From contig OX465282.1 in assembly GCA_949987705.1 (NCBI GenBank), positions 86,850,070 to 86,914,069 of the forward strand: a stretch of DNA of 64,000 nt, read 5' to 3'. How positions within the stretch are numbered: the first letter of the stretch is position 1; every line of letters starts with the position of its first letter. The notes beneath the pieces were generated by a model, which saw only the letters and a list, made by a program, of their open reading frames with translations, was not told the DNA's origin and did no database searches. Both the position numbers and the translations under genes were made by a program. The DNA is from Thereva unica (Eukaryota; Arthropoda; Insecta; Diptera; Therevidae). Positions 1 to 11,052 of this stretch are shown piece after piece.

Positions 1-1
1 G

Positions 2-421
2 GATGTTACGAACTGGTGTCGTAAATGTGCCGTTTGTGCCGGCAGTAAGAGCCCTCGAGTCAAAGCGAAAGAAGAAACGCGACAATACAACGTTGGGACC
101 TCAGTTGAGAAAATCGGAAGGGAGAATCCTAAGACGGCCAGTGATAGGATGAAACCAAGGTACGACCTCCGAGCAAACTGTAGCGGATTCCAGCAAGGTG
201 ACCTCGTTTGGCTGTTCAACCCTCGAAGACGGAAAGGCAAGTCTCCGAAACTTCAGCGTCAGTGGGAGGGGCCCTATAAAATCCTAACACTGATCAACGA
301 TGTGGTCTACAGGATTCAACAAGGACCCAAAGCAAAGAAGAAGATTGTGCACATAGACAGGCTGTGCCCATATCATCAGCCGGATCCAGGATGGACAACT
401 GTTCGGGACGAACAGTCCTAA
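2..421 (+). pseudogene. Ty3/gypsy retrotransposon pol 3' end: integrase remnant lacking its catalytic core
   Basis: One open frame runs from base 2 to the TAA at 419-421. It opens with the Cys-Cys half of the integrase zinc finger (NWCRKCAVCAG) and a short stretch typical of the next segment (RQYNVGT). It then passes directly into the integrase C-terminal domain (GDLVWLFNPRRRKGKSPKL, then WEGPYKI and KIVHIDRLCPY). The roughly 150 residues between them, which carry the DDE catalytic core in this family, are missing, yet the frame stays open. The product could not integrate DNA. A purine tract AGAAGGGGGC and an LTR follow at once, so this is the 3' end of the element. The 5' part lies outside the window or is lost. 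Confidence 0.85.
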
Positions 422-432
422 GAAGGGGGCAA

Positions 433-911
433 TGTGATGATTATGCGCCATCTGTTTGTCGAGAGGATGAATCAACGATTTTCGGTTGTTGTCTGAATTA
501 AGAATTTATGTACTAAACTAACGAGCGATAAGCGAAGACAACTTCAAGCTGGTCGAAACTAAAAGAAATATAAAACATACCACAAGGAACCAGAAAACGA
601 AGGTTCCAGAAAGTAGACAAAGGTGGAGCTGCCTATATAAAAGCGCCTGGCAGCCCCTATCGAGTCAGTTTTGATTATAAAGGCGATACAGGTGTTCCAA
701 AGTGAAAAGTGGTGATTTATAGTGAAATAAAAAGCGATAGATAGAATTTAATAGTGCGAGTTACTAAATTGAAAGTGATTATAGTGAACTGTAAGAATTG
801 TGTTAGTAATTAAATTGTGTTTGGTTTGTAATAAATAAGTTTTGTTTGGATAGTTAAAAAGTGTATTCCTTAATTAATCCTACGAATCCGTTAAGCCGTA
901 AAAACGTAACA
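433..911 (+). mobile_element. 3' LTR of the Ty3/gypsy element
   Basis: The LTR starts at TGTGATGATTATG directly after the polypurine tract AGAAGGGGGCAA and ends near AACGTAACA, giving TG...CA ends of about 479 bp. It contains a core promoter and an AT-rich 3' part. The 5' LTR is not in the window, so the right end at 911 is inferred from the TG/CA rule and could be off by a few bases. Confidence 0.7.
634..670 (+). promoter_or_regulatory. LTR core promoter: TATA box plus initiator
   Basis: TATATAAAAG begins at 634 and a perfect arthropod initiator TCAGTT lies at 665-670, about 31 bp downstream. This is the spacing expected for RNA polymerase II. It sits mid-LTR, where the U3/R boundary of gypsy elements is expected. 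Transcription itself is inferred. Confidence 0.6.
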
Positions 912-1097
912 ATATATTGAAAATAGCTTAAATTTTTATTTCTAGATAAGAGCACAGTTATAATTAAGGATCATGTGTTTTCACATAATAAATAATTAAA
1001 AAAGTACAAAATAAATTCATTAAGTTATATTTACACTAAAAATTTCAAGTTCATTTATTTAAATTCCATCGTCCGTTAAATTCCGTTAAATTGTCCG

Positions 1098-1155
1098 CGC
1101 CGCGCCAATCTGTTAGCTAAGGCGGAATCTAAAATCCGTCGAGCGGCGCGGCAAA
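1098..1155. repeat. GC-rich hairpin in an AT-rich spacer
   Basis: CCGCGCCGC (about 1099) is matched by GCGGCGCGG (about 1143) in inverted orientation, and GCGCCAATCTGTT occurs twice around it. The rest of the spacer (912-1182) is AT-rich and shows no gene. The hairpin may be the edge of an unrecognised element. Confidence 0.4.
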
Positions 1156-1182
1156 AGTTGTCGCGCCAATCTGTTTCTACCT

Positions 1183-1524
1183 TTATAATCTACAAATCCT
1201 ACATTCGGCCCCGCACAAGACTAGCCTTTTCGTCTCATCCTCACTATCTACAGCCCTTATTTTCGCGCACACATCAGTTTAGTAATTCGTTCTTTTTTAG
1301 AACAATTCGACTGTGGAACAACCTCCCACAGTCAGTATTCTCGAACTCATACAACATTCAAGAGTTCAAACGCAAGGTTCACCTTCATCACCTCATGTAC
1401 CCCCCAGACTCTCTTTAAGCTATTTTATCCGTTCTCTATCCTTCGAGTTAATCTTACTACCAGATACTTGACGTTGACATGACAGACTGGTGATACCTGA
1501 GCTTAGACTTTCACATAAAAAAAA
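1183..1524 (+). pseudogene. CR1/L2-like LINE, 3' end with internal deletion (copy L1)
   Basis: The frame 1183-1418 reads IIYKSYIRPR and then jumps to TRLAFSSHPH, ending LWNNLPQSVFSNSYN and PPDSL. The fuller copy at 14764-16922 has about 80 residues between these two points, so this copy carries an internal deletion. The 3' UTR is also shared with that copy (GACATGACAGACTGG motif, then CATAAAAAAAA tail). No reverse transcriptase core remains. Confidence 0.8.
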
Positions 1525-1680
1525 GATTGCTGTCTTACTCATGAAAATACCTAACAAGGTTACAAATATACAGGATAATATGTAAATCTCTACCAAAAAA
1601 ATTTCTAAACGCCCTATCGGCTAAACCGTTGCGATTCCGCCGAGAGCTTTAAAAAACTGATTCTAGCTAGCGACCTCGCC

Positions 1681-1874
1681 TTAAGGCAGGGACACACATA
1701 TCCGCACCGCGTCAGCACCGCATCCGCACCGTGTGTCAGACGACACACGGAGAGAAAGTAAACAAGTACAATTTTACCAGTCAGTCCCCACATTTCCGTG
1801 TCCGCACCGGGTCAAATTGCTTGAGTTTTGTTTTTGCCCGGACAACGTGCGGAAATGTGTGTCCCGGCCTTTAA
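1681..1874. repeat. Short fold-back (MITE-like) element
   Basis: GGGACACACATATCCGCAC near the left end is matched by GTGCGGAAATGTGTGTCCC near the right end. TTAA stands just outside both arms (1681-1684 and 1871-1874), which would fit a piggyBac-type insertion. A hAT reading (CAGGGACAC termini) is also possible. It has no coding capacity, and the left arm contains repeated CCGCACCG words. Confidence 0.5.
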
Positions 1875-2016
1875 TTGTGTTCATACGATTTCTTTCGCCA
1901 CGATAACCCCTTGGCCGTGGTCGTCGCCGTAGTTGTAGCCCCAATTGTGGTTATGCAGTATAGCAAGAATAACATCTGACATACAGAGATTATACGAAGT
2001 CCCTAATAGTTGCTGG

Positions 2017-4526
2017 CAGGGGCGGATGGGCAGCACCTTAGCGGCCCGGGAAATAATATTTGTCGGCCCTATTTTAAATTTCCGAATATGGCTAAAATAT
2101 ATGAACATTTACAGGGAGTAACGCATTTTTCCATTAAAAGACAGCACCGATTTTTTTTGTGAAATTTGGTAATTTAGCTTATCTTACCCTCCTCATCAAA
2201 AGTTATATGTTCTTAATGTGTGCTTTTTATTTTTAGGGGGTGAAAACTACCCCTGTTGACAAAAAATTTAAAAACAATATATTTAAGCAATATGTCGATT
2301 AAAATACGTTTAAATATATACTGGAATGTAATTTATGATTTAATTCAATGTTTCATACCCTCCAAACCCCCTATGACGAAAATCACAACAAAATTAGTTT
2401 TAACGGTTTAAAATTTTTAATCGTGCATTTATGATAAATTACTATCCCCTCTTTGTTTATACTATTATTTCTAAATTATTGCAACGTCAATACCTGTAGA
2501 AACTACCCCATATTGAGAAATTTGTGAAAAAATTTCAACAACTGGAAATTTTGAAATGGTGCATTTATATTGAATTAAATCTACAGTAGATGTATGGCTA
2601 CAAAGTAAAATCGGTCCAAAAAAAGCTCAGGCATTTAAGGTGATTTTTGGGTGATCCCAAATTTGTTTTGAGGTATTGTTTTTTAAATTTGTTTTGAGGT
2701 ATTAAGAGCGATTTTTGAGTGCTCCAATAGTAATTTTAAAGCGGGGCACATATTTTTCTTATCGCAACTTGGAGCGAGTGGAATTGGGCTCCAAACCAAA
2801 AGTAAGAGCTATTTCATACATGCATAAATACGTTTTTAAGATGTAGATGTGTTTATTAATGCTTTAAAATTGTCGAGATTAATACAATTTACCTGATTCG
2901 ATAATTTCATTGGAAAATAGAAAAAAATAGAGATATATTATCGCTACAAAATTCAATTCGCAGGGAATTTCAAGGGATACAAGTCCTGCAAAGTTGAACT
3001 GTTTTGAACCCTTACTTTTTGAGATTCTAAAGTTTAAATTGCTCGGGAAAGGTTCTCCTCGCACTCATATGCGAACTGACAACGAAGATATGTATCTCAA
3101 TTGGTTTTCATCGCACAGAATCGAAACAAAACCAAAATTTTTCTCTAGAAAAGCCCTTCGTTTGTGTGTCATCAGTTTTTTCGTATCTCACTTAGTTTTT
3201 TATCTATTGCGGAAAAAAGGATTTTTTTTTTTTTTTCAAAAATTTCAAAGTTTATTGATAACGTAAATCTAACTTTTTTTCAAACATATTGTTAATACCT
3301 AAACAAAGTTAAAGTACATGAGTTTCGTTTACTTTCAATTCTTGTCATGAAGGCATTTGTTTTATTGCAGCTTTTTTCTCGGGAAAAAGAAAACCATGTT
3401 ATTTTCATCATAACTCCAGCTTAGCATCGATGCTAATGAATTTTACCAAAGCTCATTATAAAGGTCTTTACAAGTACTTTATATAAGGTCCAATTAGTTT
3501 TTCTCCAAAAATTCGTCGTTTTGCCTTTATTTAACGTCAGTTTTCGGCGAGCAAACGGCCATTTTTAAAGACTCATACCTCGAGTTGTGTTTCATCTACA
3601 GAAATAAATAAAACACCAATCGATTTGTTATTCTAAAAGCTTTATTTCTTCTACAATATGTGTTTTGAAAAAAACGTTTGGTTTTTAAGTTATTCAGAAA
3701 AACCCATCTAAAACATGCATTTTTTAGATGAAAAATCAACAATTTCAATCGCGAATAACTCGTGAAATATTGATTTAAAGAAAAACATGTATATAAGATA
3801 TTTTGCTTTCAATCCACTCCTCTATAGATTTATGATTTATTTTGAGTGCGCCTATTTCCACCCCCTAGAAGGGGTAGCATTCAACCCCAGGGAAAACGCA
3901 CACCTCAACACAATATAACTTTTGTTTCTTGAACTTCTACCTACTCCAAATTTTGCATGATTCGGCGCTGTCCGAAAGAATTCGGAGCCAAAAACCGTTA
4001 TCCACTGGGCTATAAATAGAGCATAGGTTTATTACAGAGTCTAGTAATCAAAGTGCTAAAAACACAAATTTCTAATTTTGCAATAGAAATCGCTACAAAT
4101 TAAGTAAAATACAAAAACCTCAAATTAAAAAAATATATATAAAACGACGTTTTTCATTCAGAATTTGTAAATTTTGTAAATAATCATCATTAAAGCGCCA
4201 GAAAAATACACCTCCCTCTAGCAATACGCAGGCATGACTGATTACATAAAAACAAGTGATTTGATAGGAGGAGCTAAATGAAGCTTTTGTCAAGCTTTTA
4301 AGCATTTTTAAGAGCTTTGTAGCCCAGAATGCGCCAAATGTCACGGAGTTTGAAAATATCTTTACCACAAAATAAACAAAACATAATAGTTTGAGAGTTA
4401 TTTATGGGCAGTCGGAAGAAGAAATATAAAAACTCAAGACGTACTTTCAGCCACCGGCCCTGCGGCCCCTGAACAGCCGGCCCACCGGGAAATTTCCCGG
4501 TTCGTCATATGGCCCATCCGCCCCTG
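2017..4526. mobile_element. hAT-superfamily DNA transposon, non-autonomous or decayed
   Basis: Both ends carry the 15-bp inverted terminal repeat CAGGGGCGGATGGGC, flanked by the identical 8-bp target duplication GTTGCTGG (2009-2016 and 4527-4534). An 8-bp duplication with CAGGGG-type ends is the hAT signature. The 2.5-kb interior is AT-rich, and no transposase frame is recognisable in it, so mobility must have come from elsewhere. A truncated copy of dispersed family X lies inside at 4041-4365. Confidence 0.85.
4041..4365 (+). repeat. Dispersed repeat family X, partial copy (X1)
   Basis: From TCTAGTAATCAAAGTG to GGAGTTTGAAAATATC this matches the right part of the full copies at 18990-19973, 25429-28435 and 60146-61042, including the shared words CACCTCCCTCTAGCAATACGC and TGATTTGATAGGAGG. 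The left half is missing. It lies inside the hAT element. Confidence 0.7.
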
Positions 4527-5219
4527 GTTGCTGGCAAAAGTCTATTTTTAAATACTCTTTCACTTATATTTATTTTTTGGTGGGTAGTTGCATTTTGACT
4601 GTGCTATTTAAAATGTTTTTTACTGCACTATATAGGTAACTCGAAAATCTTTTATGTACCCAAAATCAAATTTTCCAGATTTGTGCTTATTTGCAATATA
4701 CCTTTTTGCTATCCCGGACTATGCACTGCACATAGACTATTTAATTTTTGAAGTGAATACTTCTTTAGGCACGATTGCCACTTTTTGCCTTGGGGTAAAA
4801 ACGAGAAATGGCGTAACGCGCACTTTTGTTGCGCACCCTTTTCTGGGCACTTGTAGCCATGTAGCTGGCTAGAGCATGACCGAAAGCAGAAAGCCAAGCA
4901 AACTATTTAAATGTTGTGACGGCAGCGTTTATATCTAAGATGTGCGAAGCAAAATAGCTAGGGGCTGTGAGGGGTTGCGTTTCAATGTTGCAAGTCATTT
5001 CATATTCTTGCACACCGTACGCTGCTGTCTGCTGCTAGAACTGGCCCAAAAGCTGCAATGCTCCAGCCAGCTACATGATTGCAACATTTAAATATATTGC
5101 TTGAATTAATCGCTTCGGCAACATGGGACACGTTTCACCTAGTCGACTGAGCATTTGTATTTTACTTATCTGCGGTAGTATGTTATGCACTTTTTTATGC
5201 GTTGGGAGTTTTACTTTGT

Positions 5220-6215
5220 GTTATGTTATATTATAGTAATACATATATTATATTATTTATTTTATATTATATATTACTTATTATGTACTATGTACAATGT
5301 ATTACGTGCTATATACTATGTACTATGCATTATAACAATGCCTTATGTACTATGTATTGATTACTATAACCTATATATTATGTACTATGCACTATGTCCC
5401 ATGTACTATGTATTATATACTAGGTATTATGTATTATGTACTAGTACTATATACTATGTGCTAAGTATTATGTACTTTGTACTTTGTACTATGTACTATG
5501 TACTATGAACTACGTATTATGTACTATGTACTATGTGTTATTTACTAAGTACCATATACAGGGTGTTCCAGACCACCCGTCCAGGTTGATTATTCTGAAG
5601 AGTTTCAAAAAAAAGTCTGAACAAAAAAACACGTATTCAATATTTTTTGAAACTCTATCCAACCATACCAAAAACACCCCCCACCCCCAACCCTTTGTTA
5701 GGGGTAGGGGGTGCAACTTTAAAAAATCAAATGGTAACCCTTAATTTTTTTTGCAGATTTGGATTTGTCGGAAAAAAAGACAAACATTTTGTTTGAGACA
5801 TTTTTTTCGATTTGCGTTAGATGGCGCTGCAATCGACCAAAAACCGCTCCTAATTTACATAAGTAAAAATGAATTTCTATTTTGTTATTTTAATTTTTTT
5901 TAAATTTACTACAGAAAAAACTTCAAAATCATAATAAAATAGAAAAAACAAAACAGAAATAAATTTACCTACCCCTAACAAAGGGTAGGGGGTGGGGGGT
6001 GTTTTTGGTATGGTTGGATAGAGTTTCAAAAAATATTGAATACGTGTTTTTTTGTTCAGACTTTTTTCTGAAACTCTTCAGAATAATCAACCTGGACGGG
6101 TGGTCTGGAACACCCTGTATATTATGTATTATGAACTGTGTATTATGTACTCTATAACTATTCATTATGTAGTATGCATGTTGAATTATGAATTATGTAT
6201 ATTATGTATTATTAC
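5220..6215. repeat. Degenerate TATGTACTA-type microsatellite, split by an insertion
   Basis: From about 5220 to 5556, and again from 6120 to about 6215, the sequence is made of TATGTACTA/TATGTATTA-like words. The block between 5559 and 6117 is a transposon that landed in it. The 107-codon open frame here (repeating YYVLCTM) is a by-product of the repeat. Confidence 0.75.
5559..6117. mobile_element. TA-flanked MITE with about 150-bp inverted repeats
   Basis: The element starts CAGGGTGTTCCAGACCACCC and ends with its inverse. TA stands at both sides (5557-5558 and 6118-6119). The arms are nearly identical for about 150 bp and include the motif AACCCTTTGTTAGGGGTAGG. CAGGGTG-type ends and a TA target are typical of Tc1/mariner-related non-autonomous elements. 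The centre (about 5715-5965) is AT-rich and non-coding. Confidence 0.85.
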
Positions 6216-6429
6216 GTTGCTGTTTTTCTTATTTTATTGCAGCAGCAAGTAAGAATAAAATAATCATAAATGGAATATTCGTAAACAAAATTTATTAACC
6301 CTTATTTTCTGGCAATACTAAGATTGATTTAGAAATATAGATTGGCCATAAAAGATTTCAATTCCAACATGTGGTCCTATTAACACTAATTTTTTTTATT
6401 TTATTTTTTTACACTACTCCTACTCTGTT

Positions 6430-8202
6430 GCCAAAACAGAGCTCTTTGAAGAAAGGTTGAAGCACGACAAAGGTGAGCAAAATAACAAGCTGTATGAGTT
6501 TGTAACTTCTAAATATGACATTTCTGGGATTACCGAGTCATCGATGAGGGATACAAAAATGACATATACAGGTTTTCTTCAAAGGTACTGAAAAAGTTTA
6601 CAAAATGCGGCAAGAGTAAGGTCCGATTTCTGAAAGCTCATGACCAATGGATCAAGGGAGATCTATGTAGTTATTCACATCTCTTTTCAACAAGCTCAGC
6701 AATCAACATCTGCAAGTTAAACACCAGAACAACCTCACAAGTATTTCAAGGAATCAAGCGACGAAACAAAAAAAGAAGAAAATTGTAAAAAATGAAAAAA
6801 AGTGTTAGAAGAGGCATTGGCTTATTATGAGGACTCCAAATCTACCAGTCACTTCTACCAACAGTCTGGGAAGGGGAGCATGAAAGCAAGACACCAGGAA
6901 TTTCCATCATTTTATAGTATTGGGTAAGCTAAGTTAGAATGTTTTCCTTGTGAGGATCAAATAATTGTGAACGAAACGCATGCAGAAATTAAACTAGAGG
7001 CGATTTTAGATAGAACCGTTGAACGTTTAGTTACCGCTCAGTGTGACGTTTTACTTTGTCATCTGGCTCATCATTCACTCTAGTCAGTAGGTGGGGTTCA
7101 GTCACTCAGTAGTGACGACACTGATAAATGTTTGTTTGTGCCTTCGTTTGTACCCCCACAATTGCATGACGAAAGTGCTAATATTGCCTTGCAAAATCCT
7201 CGTCCATCTTCTATTACATATTGTCCGCCAATTAAGTTTATATTTTTCTAAAGAAATACAGATTTGATTTGGTGTCTGGGATAAATGTCGTTTTGGAGGA
7301 AATAAATAGGTTGCAGCCGACAAAGTGTAGTATTTTTGGTACAGAGGTATCTGCCAAGCACGAATTACTGGTGAAGTGTGCAATGCTTTAACTGAGACAT
7401 CTTCATCACAAAAGTGTTACATTTGCGAAGCGACCCCAAAAATGAAGAGTGATGAGTCCAGTGAGTTTTTAGCAAATAGAACTAATCTTGGTTTATCGAT
7501 TCTTCAAGCCGAGATTCGCTGTTTTGAATGCTTGCTTCACACTAGTTATCGTCTCGAGATTAAAAAATGGCAAGTTCGAGATACAGCTAAAGTGAAGCAA
7601 TGTTCTGCTAATATTCAGGAACGTTTCAAAAATGAGATGGGTTTGATTGTAGATAAACCAAGACCAGGATATGGAAACTCGAATGACGGAAATACTGCGC
7701 GCCGCGTTTTAAAAACCCCGAGAAAAGTGCAGAGATTACAGGATTGAATGGGCATCTTATAAAAAGTTTCATATTATACTAACAGTTTTGTCATCTGGCT
7801 ATGACATTAATTTGGAAAAATTCGCCTGCTTCTGTGCATAAAATTCTTGTGCAAGGAGATTATAAAATCGGCGCGTCTGCCAATCGGGCAGCTTAATAAG
7901 GAAGCTCAAGAAGACTGCAATAAAGATTGTTAGATTGATTGATAGATGGATTCCGGGAGTTTAATACTCGGAATCGATCACGTGCTGCTACGAATAGAAA
8001 CTTACTTAATATGTTGCTGATCACATTTGATCCTGTAATTAATAGTCTTAGGGAAATTCCTCAAAACATGACTGGCAAGCTCCCTTCGGAAGAGATAGAT
8101 TTATTAATACCACCTACTATAAATACAATTAAAATTACAGGGACCACGCATGATAACGATTACACTATAGACGATTCATCGGAAAAGCAGCTTAGTGATT
8201 AA
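6430..8202 (+). pseudogene. Transib (RAG1-related) transposase relic
   Basis: Conserved blocks occur in order but in shifting frames: SGKGSMKARHQEF (about 6860), ETHAEIKLEAILDRTVERL (about 6978), QNPRPSSITYCPPIKF (about 7190), then the frame 7376-7747 with a Cys pair (CYICEATPK), IRCFECLLHTSYRLEIKKWQ and NDGNTARR. Downstream come SVHKILVQG (about 7836), PIGQLNKEAQEDCNKD (about 7885, shifted) and NRNLLNMLLITFDPVINSLRE (from 7998). The order HKxLxHG, G-x-L-x-EA-x-E-x-NK and LLxxSDP corresponds to the C-terminal catalytic part of Transib and vertebrate RAG1, where the third acidic residue lies. At least four frameshifts and several stops make it dead. Terminal repeats were not found. The Transib assignment rests on remembered family motifs. 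Confidence 0.65.
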
Positions 8203-8595
8203 TTAGATATATTAATAAGGTAAATTAATAAAGCAGTAAGTGTAAGTTCTTATCATTGTATTTAATTAATTAATTAATTAATGCATGGAAATATGTATGT
8301 ATGTATATTTAATTAAAGCTCTAAATATTGGGATAAATGGGATTTTTCAAATAATAAAATCTTGATACATAGTTCGAAGACGAAAGCCATAAAACTAAAT
8401 TTTCTTATGTTTTCTTGTTTTTTTACTATTTTCAATGTAGAACTCGTCACTTTATGTATGTACTATATAATTCGTTTCGAATAGGTTATTTCCACAAAAG
8501 TTCATAACATGAATGGATACGACCATGGGAGTCAGAAAATTCAAATAAATAATTTCTTCGGGAATCGTATAGAAATGACGTACAATTAAAAATCG

Positions 8596-9246
8596 TAACG
8601 AAAAGTGAGATCCCGATTAAAAATAATTTCATGTTTAATTTCCGTACTAGCACGCACGCGCCCGCAGCTAGCACGCATAGCGAACAAACAGGCACGCCAC
8701 AAAAGTACGTACTCTCCCGCCACAGGCACGCACGCTCCCGCCACAGGGATACACGCTCCCGCCACTGGCACGAAAATCTAAAAATTTGTTCGCTTGAGGG
8801 ATGCACTCTCCCGCCACAGGTATCCACTCTCCCGCCACACGCACGAAAATCTCAAAATGTGCCTGATGACGACTTTACATACATATATAATACTCTTCTC
8901 CATCTTTTTTAAGAGGCGTAGAATTTTTATTCTAGGAAAAAAAAATTGTTTCTTTCATTTTAAATTTGAGTTTCGTGCGTTCCAGCTGCATGCTAGCTGC
9001 GGGCTAGTGTTATTTTCACTCAGGCGTGCATGCTAGCTGCGGGCGCCGTGCGGGCTAGTGCATGCCAGCTGCGTGCTAGCTGCGGGCGAATTTCATTTTT
9101 ACTCGTTATTTATAATATTCGTGCGTACCAGCTGCATGCTAGCTGCGGGCTAGTCTTCAGGCGTGCATGCTAGCTGCGGGCGCCGTGCGGGCTAGTGCAT
9201 GCTAGCTGCGGGCGAATTTCATTTTTAATCGGGATTTTTCTCGTTA
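8596..9246. mobile_element. Fold-back element with internal minisatellites
   Basis: TAACGA...TCCCGATTAAAAAT at the left is matched by ATTTTTAATCGGGATTTTTC and CGTTA at the right. The inner left arm is built from CTCCCGCCACAGGCACGC-like units (8716-8845). The inner right arm holds GCATGCTAGCTGCGGGC units arranged in two copies of a block of about 130 bp (8985-9115 and 9120-9215). Several short open frames here are products of the repeats. No target duplication is clear. Confidence 0.65.
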
Positions 9247-10656
9247 GCAGCACTTTTCTTCACAATTTTAGATATTACGTTCATTACAGTGCGATTAATT
9301 GTCAACAGATAATGGCACACTTTAACCAATTACTATTTGTTGATAATTTTTGAGTTTCAACGTATTAGACTAAGTGCCCACGAACAAAAATAATATTCAA
9401 ACATACCCTCTTGAAACTTTTTGTATGGATTAAGAAACCCTAGTCTACCAACTTTTCTTCTGCGAAAATGTTTGAAAACGCGGCTTTTTTCCTCCACGTT
9501 GCTCGAAAGTCGACCTTTTCATGGTACCCAAAAAATTTATAGATACTGTTTTTTTACCAATCATAGCCGCATGAGATGGCGATGATACGCGCGAAACAAA
9601 ACTCGTTCGACAAAAATGTTGGACCCTAAAGGGTGTCTACCACCCCAAACCTGCTAAGTTATGGGCTTCCAACAATTTATTAATAACCAGCTGATTTTTT
9701 CAGGATCGTTTAAGGAAAATATGTGGAGTTACATGGTATATGTGTCCGACAAAATTTGTGTGCCAATTTCGCTGTCCGACGAGTCAAAGTCGTCTATTTC
9801 ATGAAGGGAAAAAATTTATACATAACCGTCGGACAAAAATGGTGTTAGGTGCCAAAAGCTACTGACTTTGGTGTGATAAGAATGTCGGACACGTAAATCG
9901 CGCATACTCCATAGTCCGACAAAAAACATAAAATTTTTATAACATTGACATTATAATGTGGTCCGTTGACCTCCAGCCTTTAAGTCCGTATCTGTTTTCA
10001 ATGTCTTCTACTAAATCCTAGTTAGATTATCCCCTCGTAGGGGTTGCACAGTGTTGAAGTAATTTTGTACACAACAACAAACAAATATTAATAATGCTTT
10101 TTCGGAGCAGTTTATTGCGTTTGTAGGCTATACAAAAAGAGGGAGTGATTAACATTCCGCCTGAACCCCGACTTACGAGATAAGGAATTTCACAAAAAAC
10201 AATTTAAGGTTATAGTTACCGTAAGCAAAATAATTGTATGTTACAAACAAGCCGCGAATGCTTCTAGCAAAGGCAACCGATATTCTTATATTGAAATGGA
10301 AAACGAACGAGCACACGCTTTTATAAAAACTTTGAATACTCGAGAAAATTAGAGCGAGTATAGGCAGAAAGATGGTGTATCACATAAGTTACACTATCCA
10401 TCAGTTCTTTTATTATCCCCATACACAAACCGGCTTAATAGGTGTTTTTTCCTCACTCGCATCCATCACACTAACACAACTATACATCTTCGACTTCTCA
10501 TTCGCATCTGTTGCACAACTATATAGGCATCACAATCGTTACACGATGCCTCTCTTTCGCGAATGCTTCATACACAAACCGTTTTAATGAGAGGACTGAG
10601 TGATAGACAGTGTAATTTGCACCTACAGTCAGCATCATAAGTGATACAACACATAA
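9247..10656. other. No gene seen; cluster of GTCCGAC words
   Basis: No credible coding frame, RNA gene or element end was found. Between 9603 and 9925 the words TCCGACAAAA / GTCGGACA recur six times in both orientations, about every 25-145 bp. The remainder is AT-rich spacer. Confidence 0.4.
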
Positions 10657-10984
10657 AAATTTTATCTTTTGCCTTAAATATCTTCGTCATATATAAAAGC
10701 GGAAAATAGTGCTTAATATCTTAAAATAATGCTTTATTTATCAACAAAATATTTTATAAAATATTTCATTACAATTGTAAAATGTTAAAACATAAAATTC
10801 CAAGTTTTACCTCATTTTTGATTGATATGTTTAGAGCTTTTTTTGTTAAATCAAGTACAGTTTTCTTGTTTTTATAGTTTTAATAAAATTTTGTTGAAAA
10901 ATAAAGATAGCATTATTTTAAGATATTAAGCACTATTTTCAGTTTTCACATGTCGGCGATATTCAAGGCGAATGATAAAATTTA
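10657..10984. mobile_element. MITE with about 100-bp inverted repeats
   Basis: GAAAATAGTGCTTAATATC (about 10703) is matched by GATATTAAGCACTATTTTC (about 10922), and the outer parts (AAATTTTATCTTTTGCCTT against AAGGCGAATGATAAAATTT) also pair with mismatches. There is no coding content. The target duplication is unclear. Confidence 0.65.
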
Positions 10985-11052
10985 AGGCGTTCATCAGACG
11001 GCAGGTGTTGCTGCCAGTTTTGCCACAGTCACTGGTATGACTGATGGATAAC

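Noticed and set aside
1681..1874. Firm hAT call from CAGGGACAC ends
   Set aside because: The 8-bp flanks do not match well, while TTAA is present on both sides, so the class was left open.
5185..5508. 107-codon frame repeating YYVLCTM
   Set aside because: It is the translation of a TATGTACTA-like microsatellite with no independent coding signal.
8486..9036. Overlapping frames rich in SRHRHARSRH and PVAGACVPVAG
   Set aside because: They are products of the CTCCCGCCACAGGCACGC minisatellite read in several frames on both strands.
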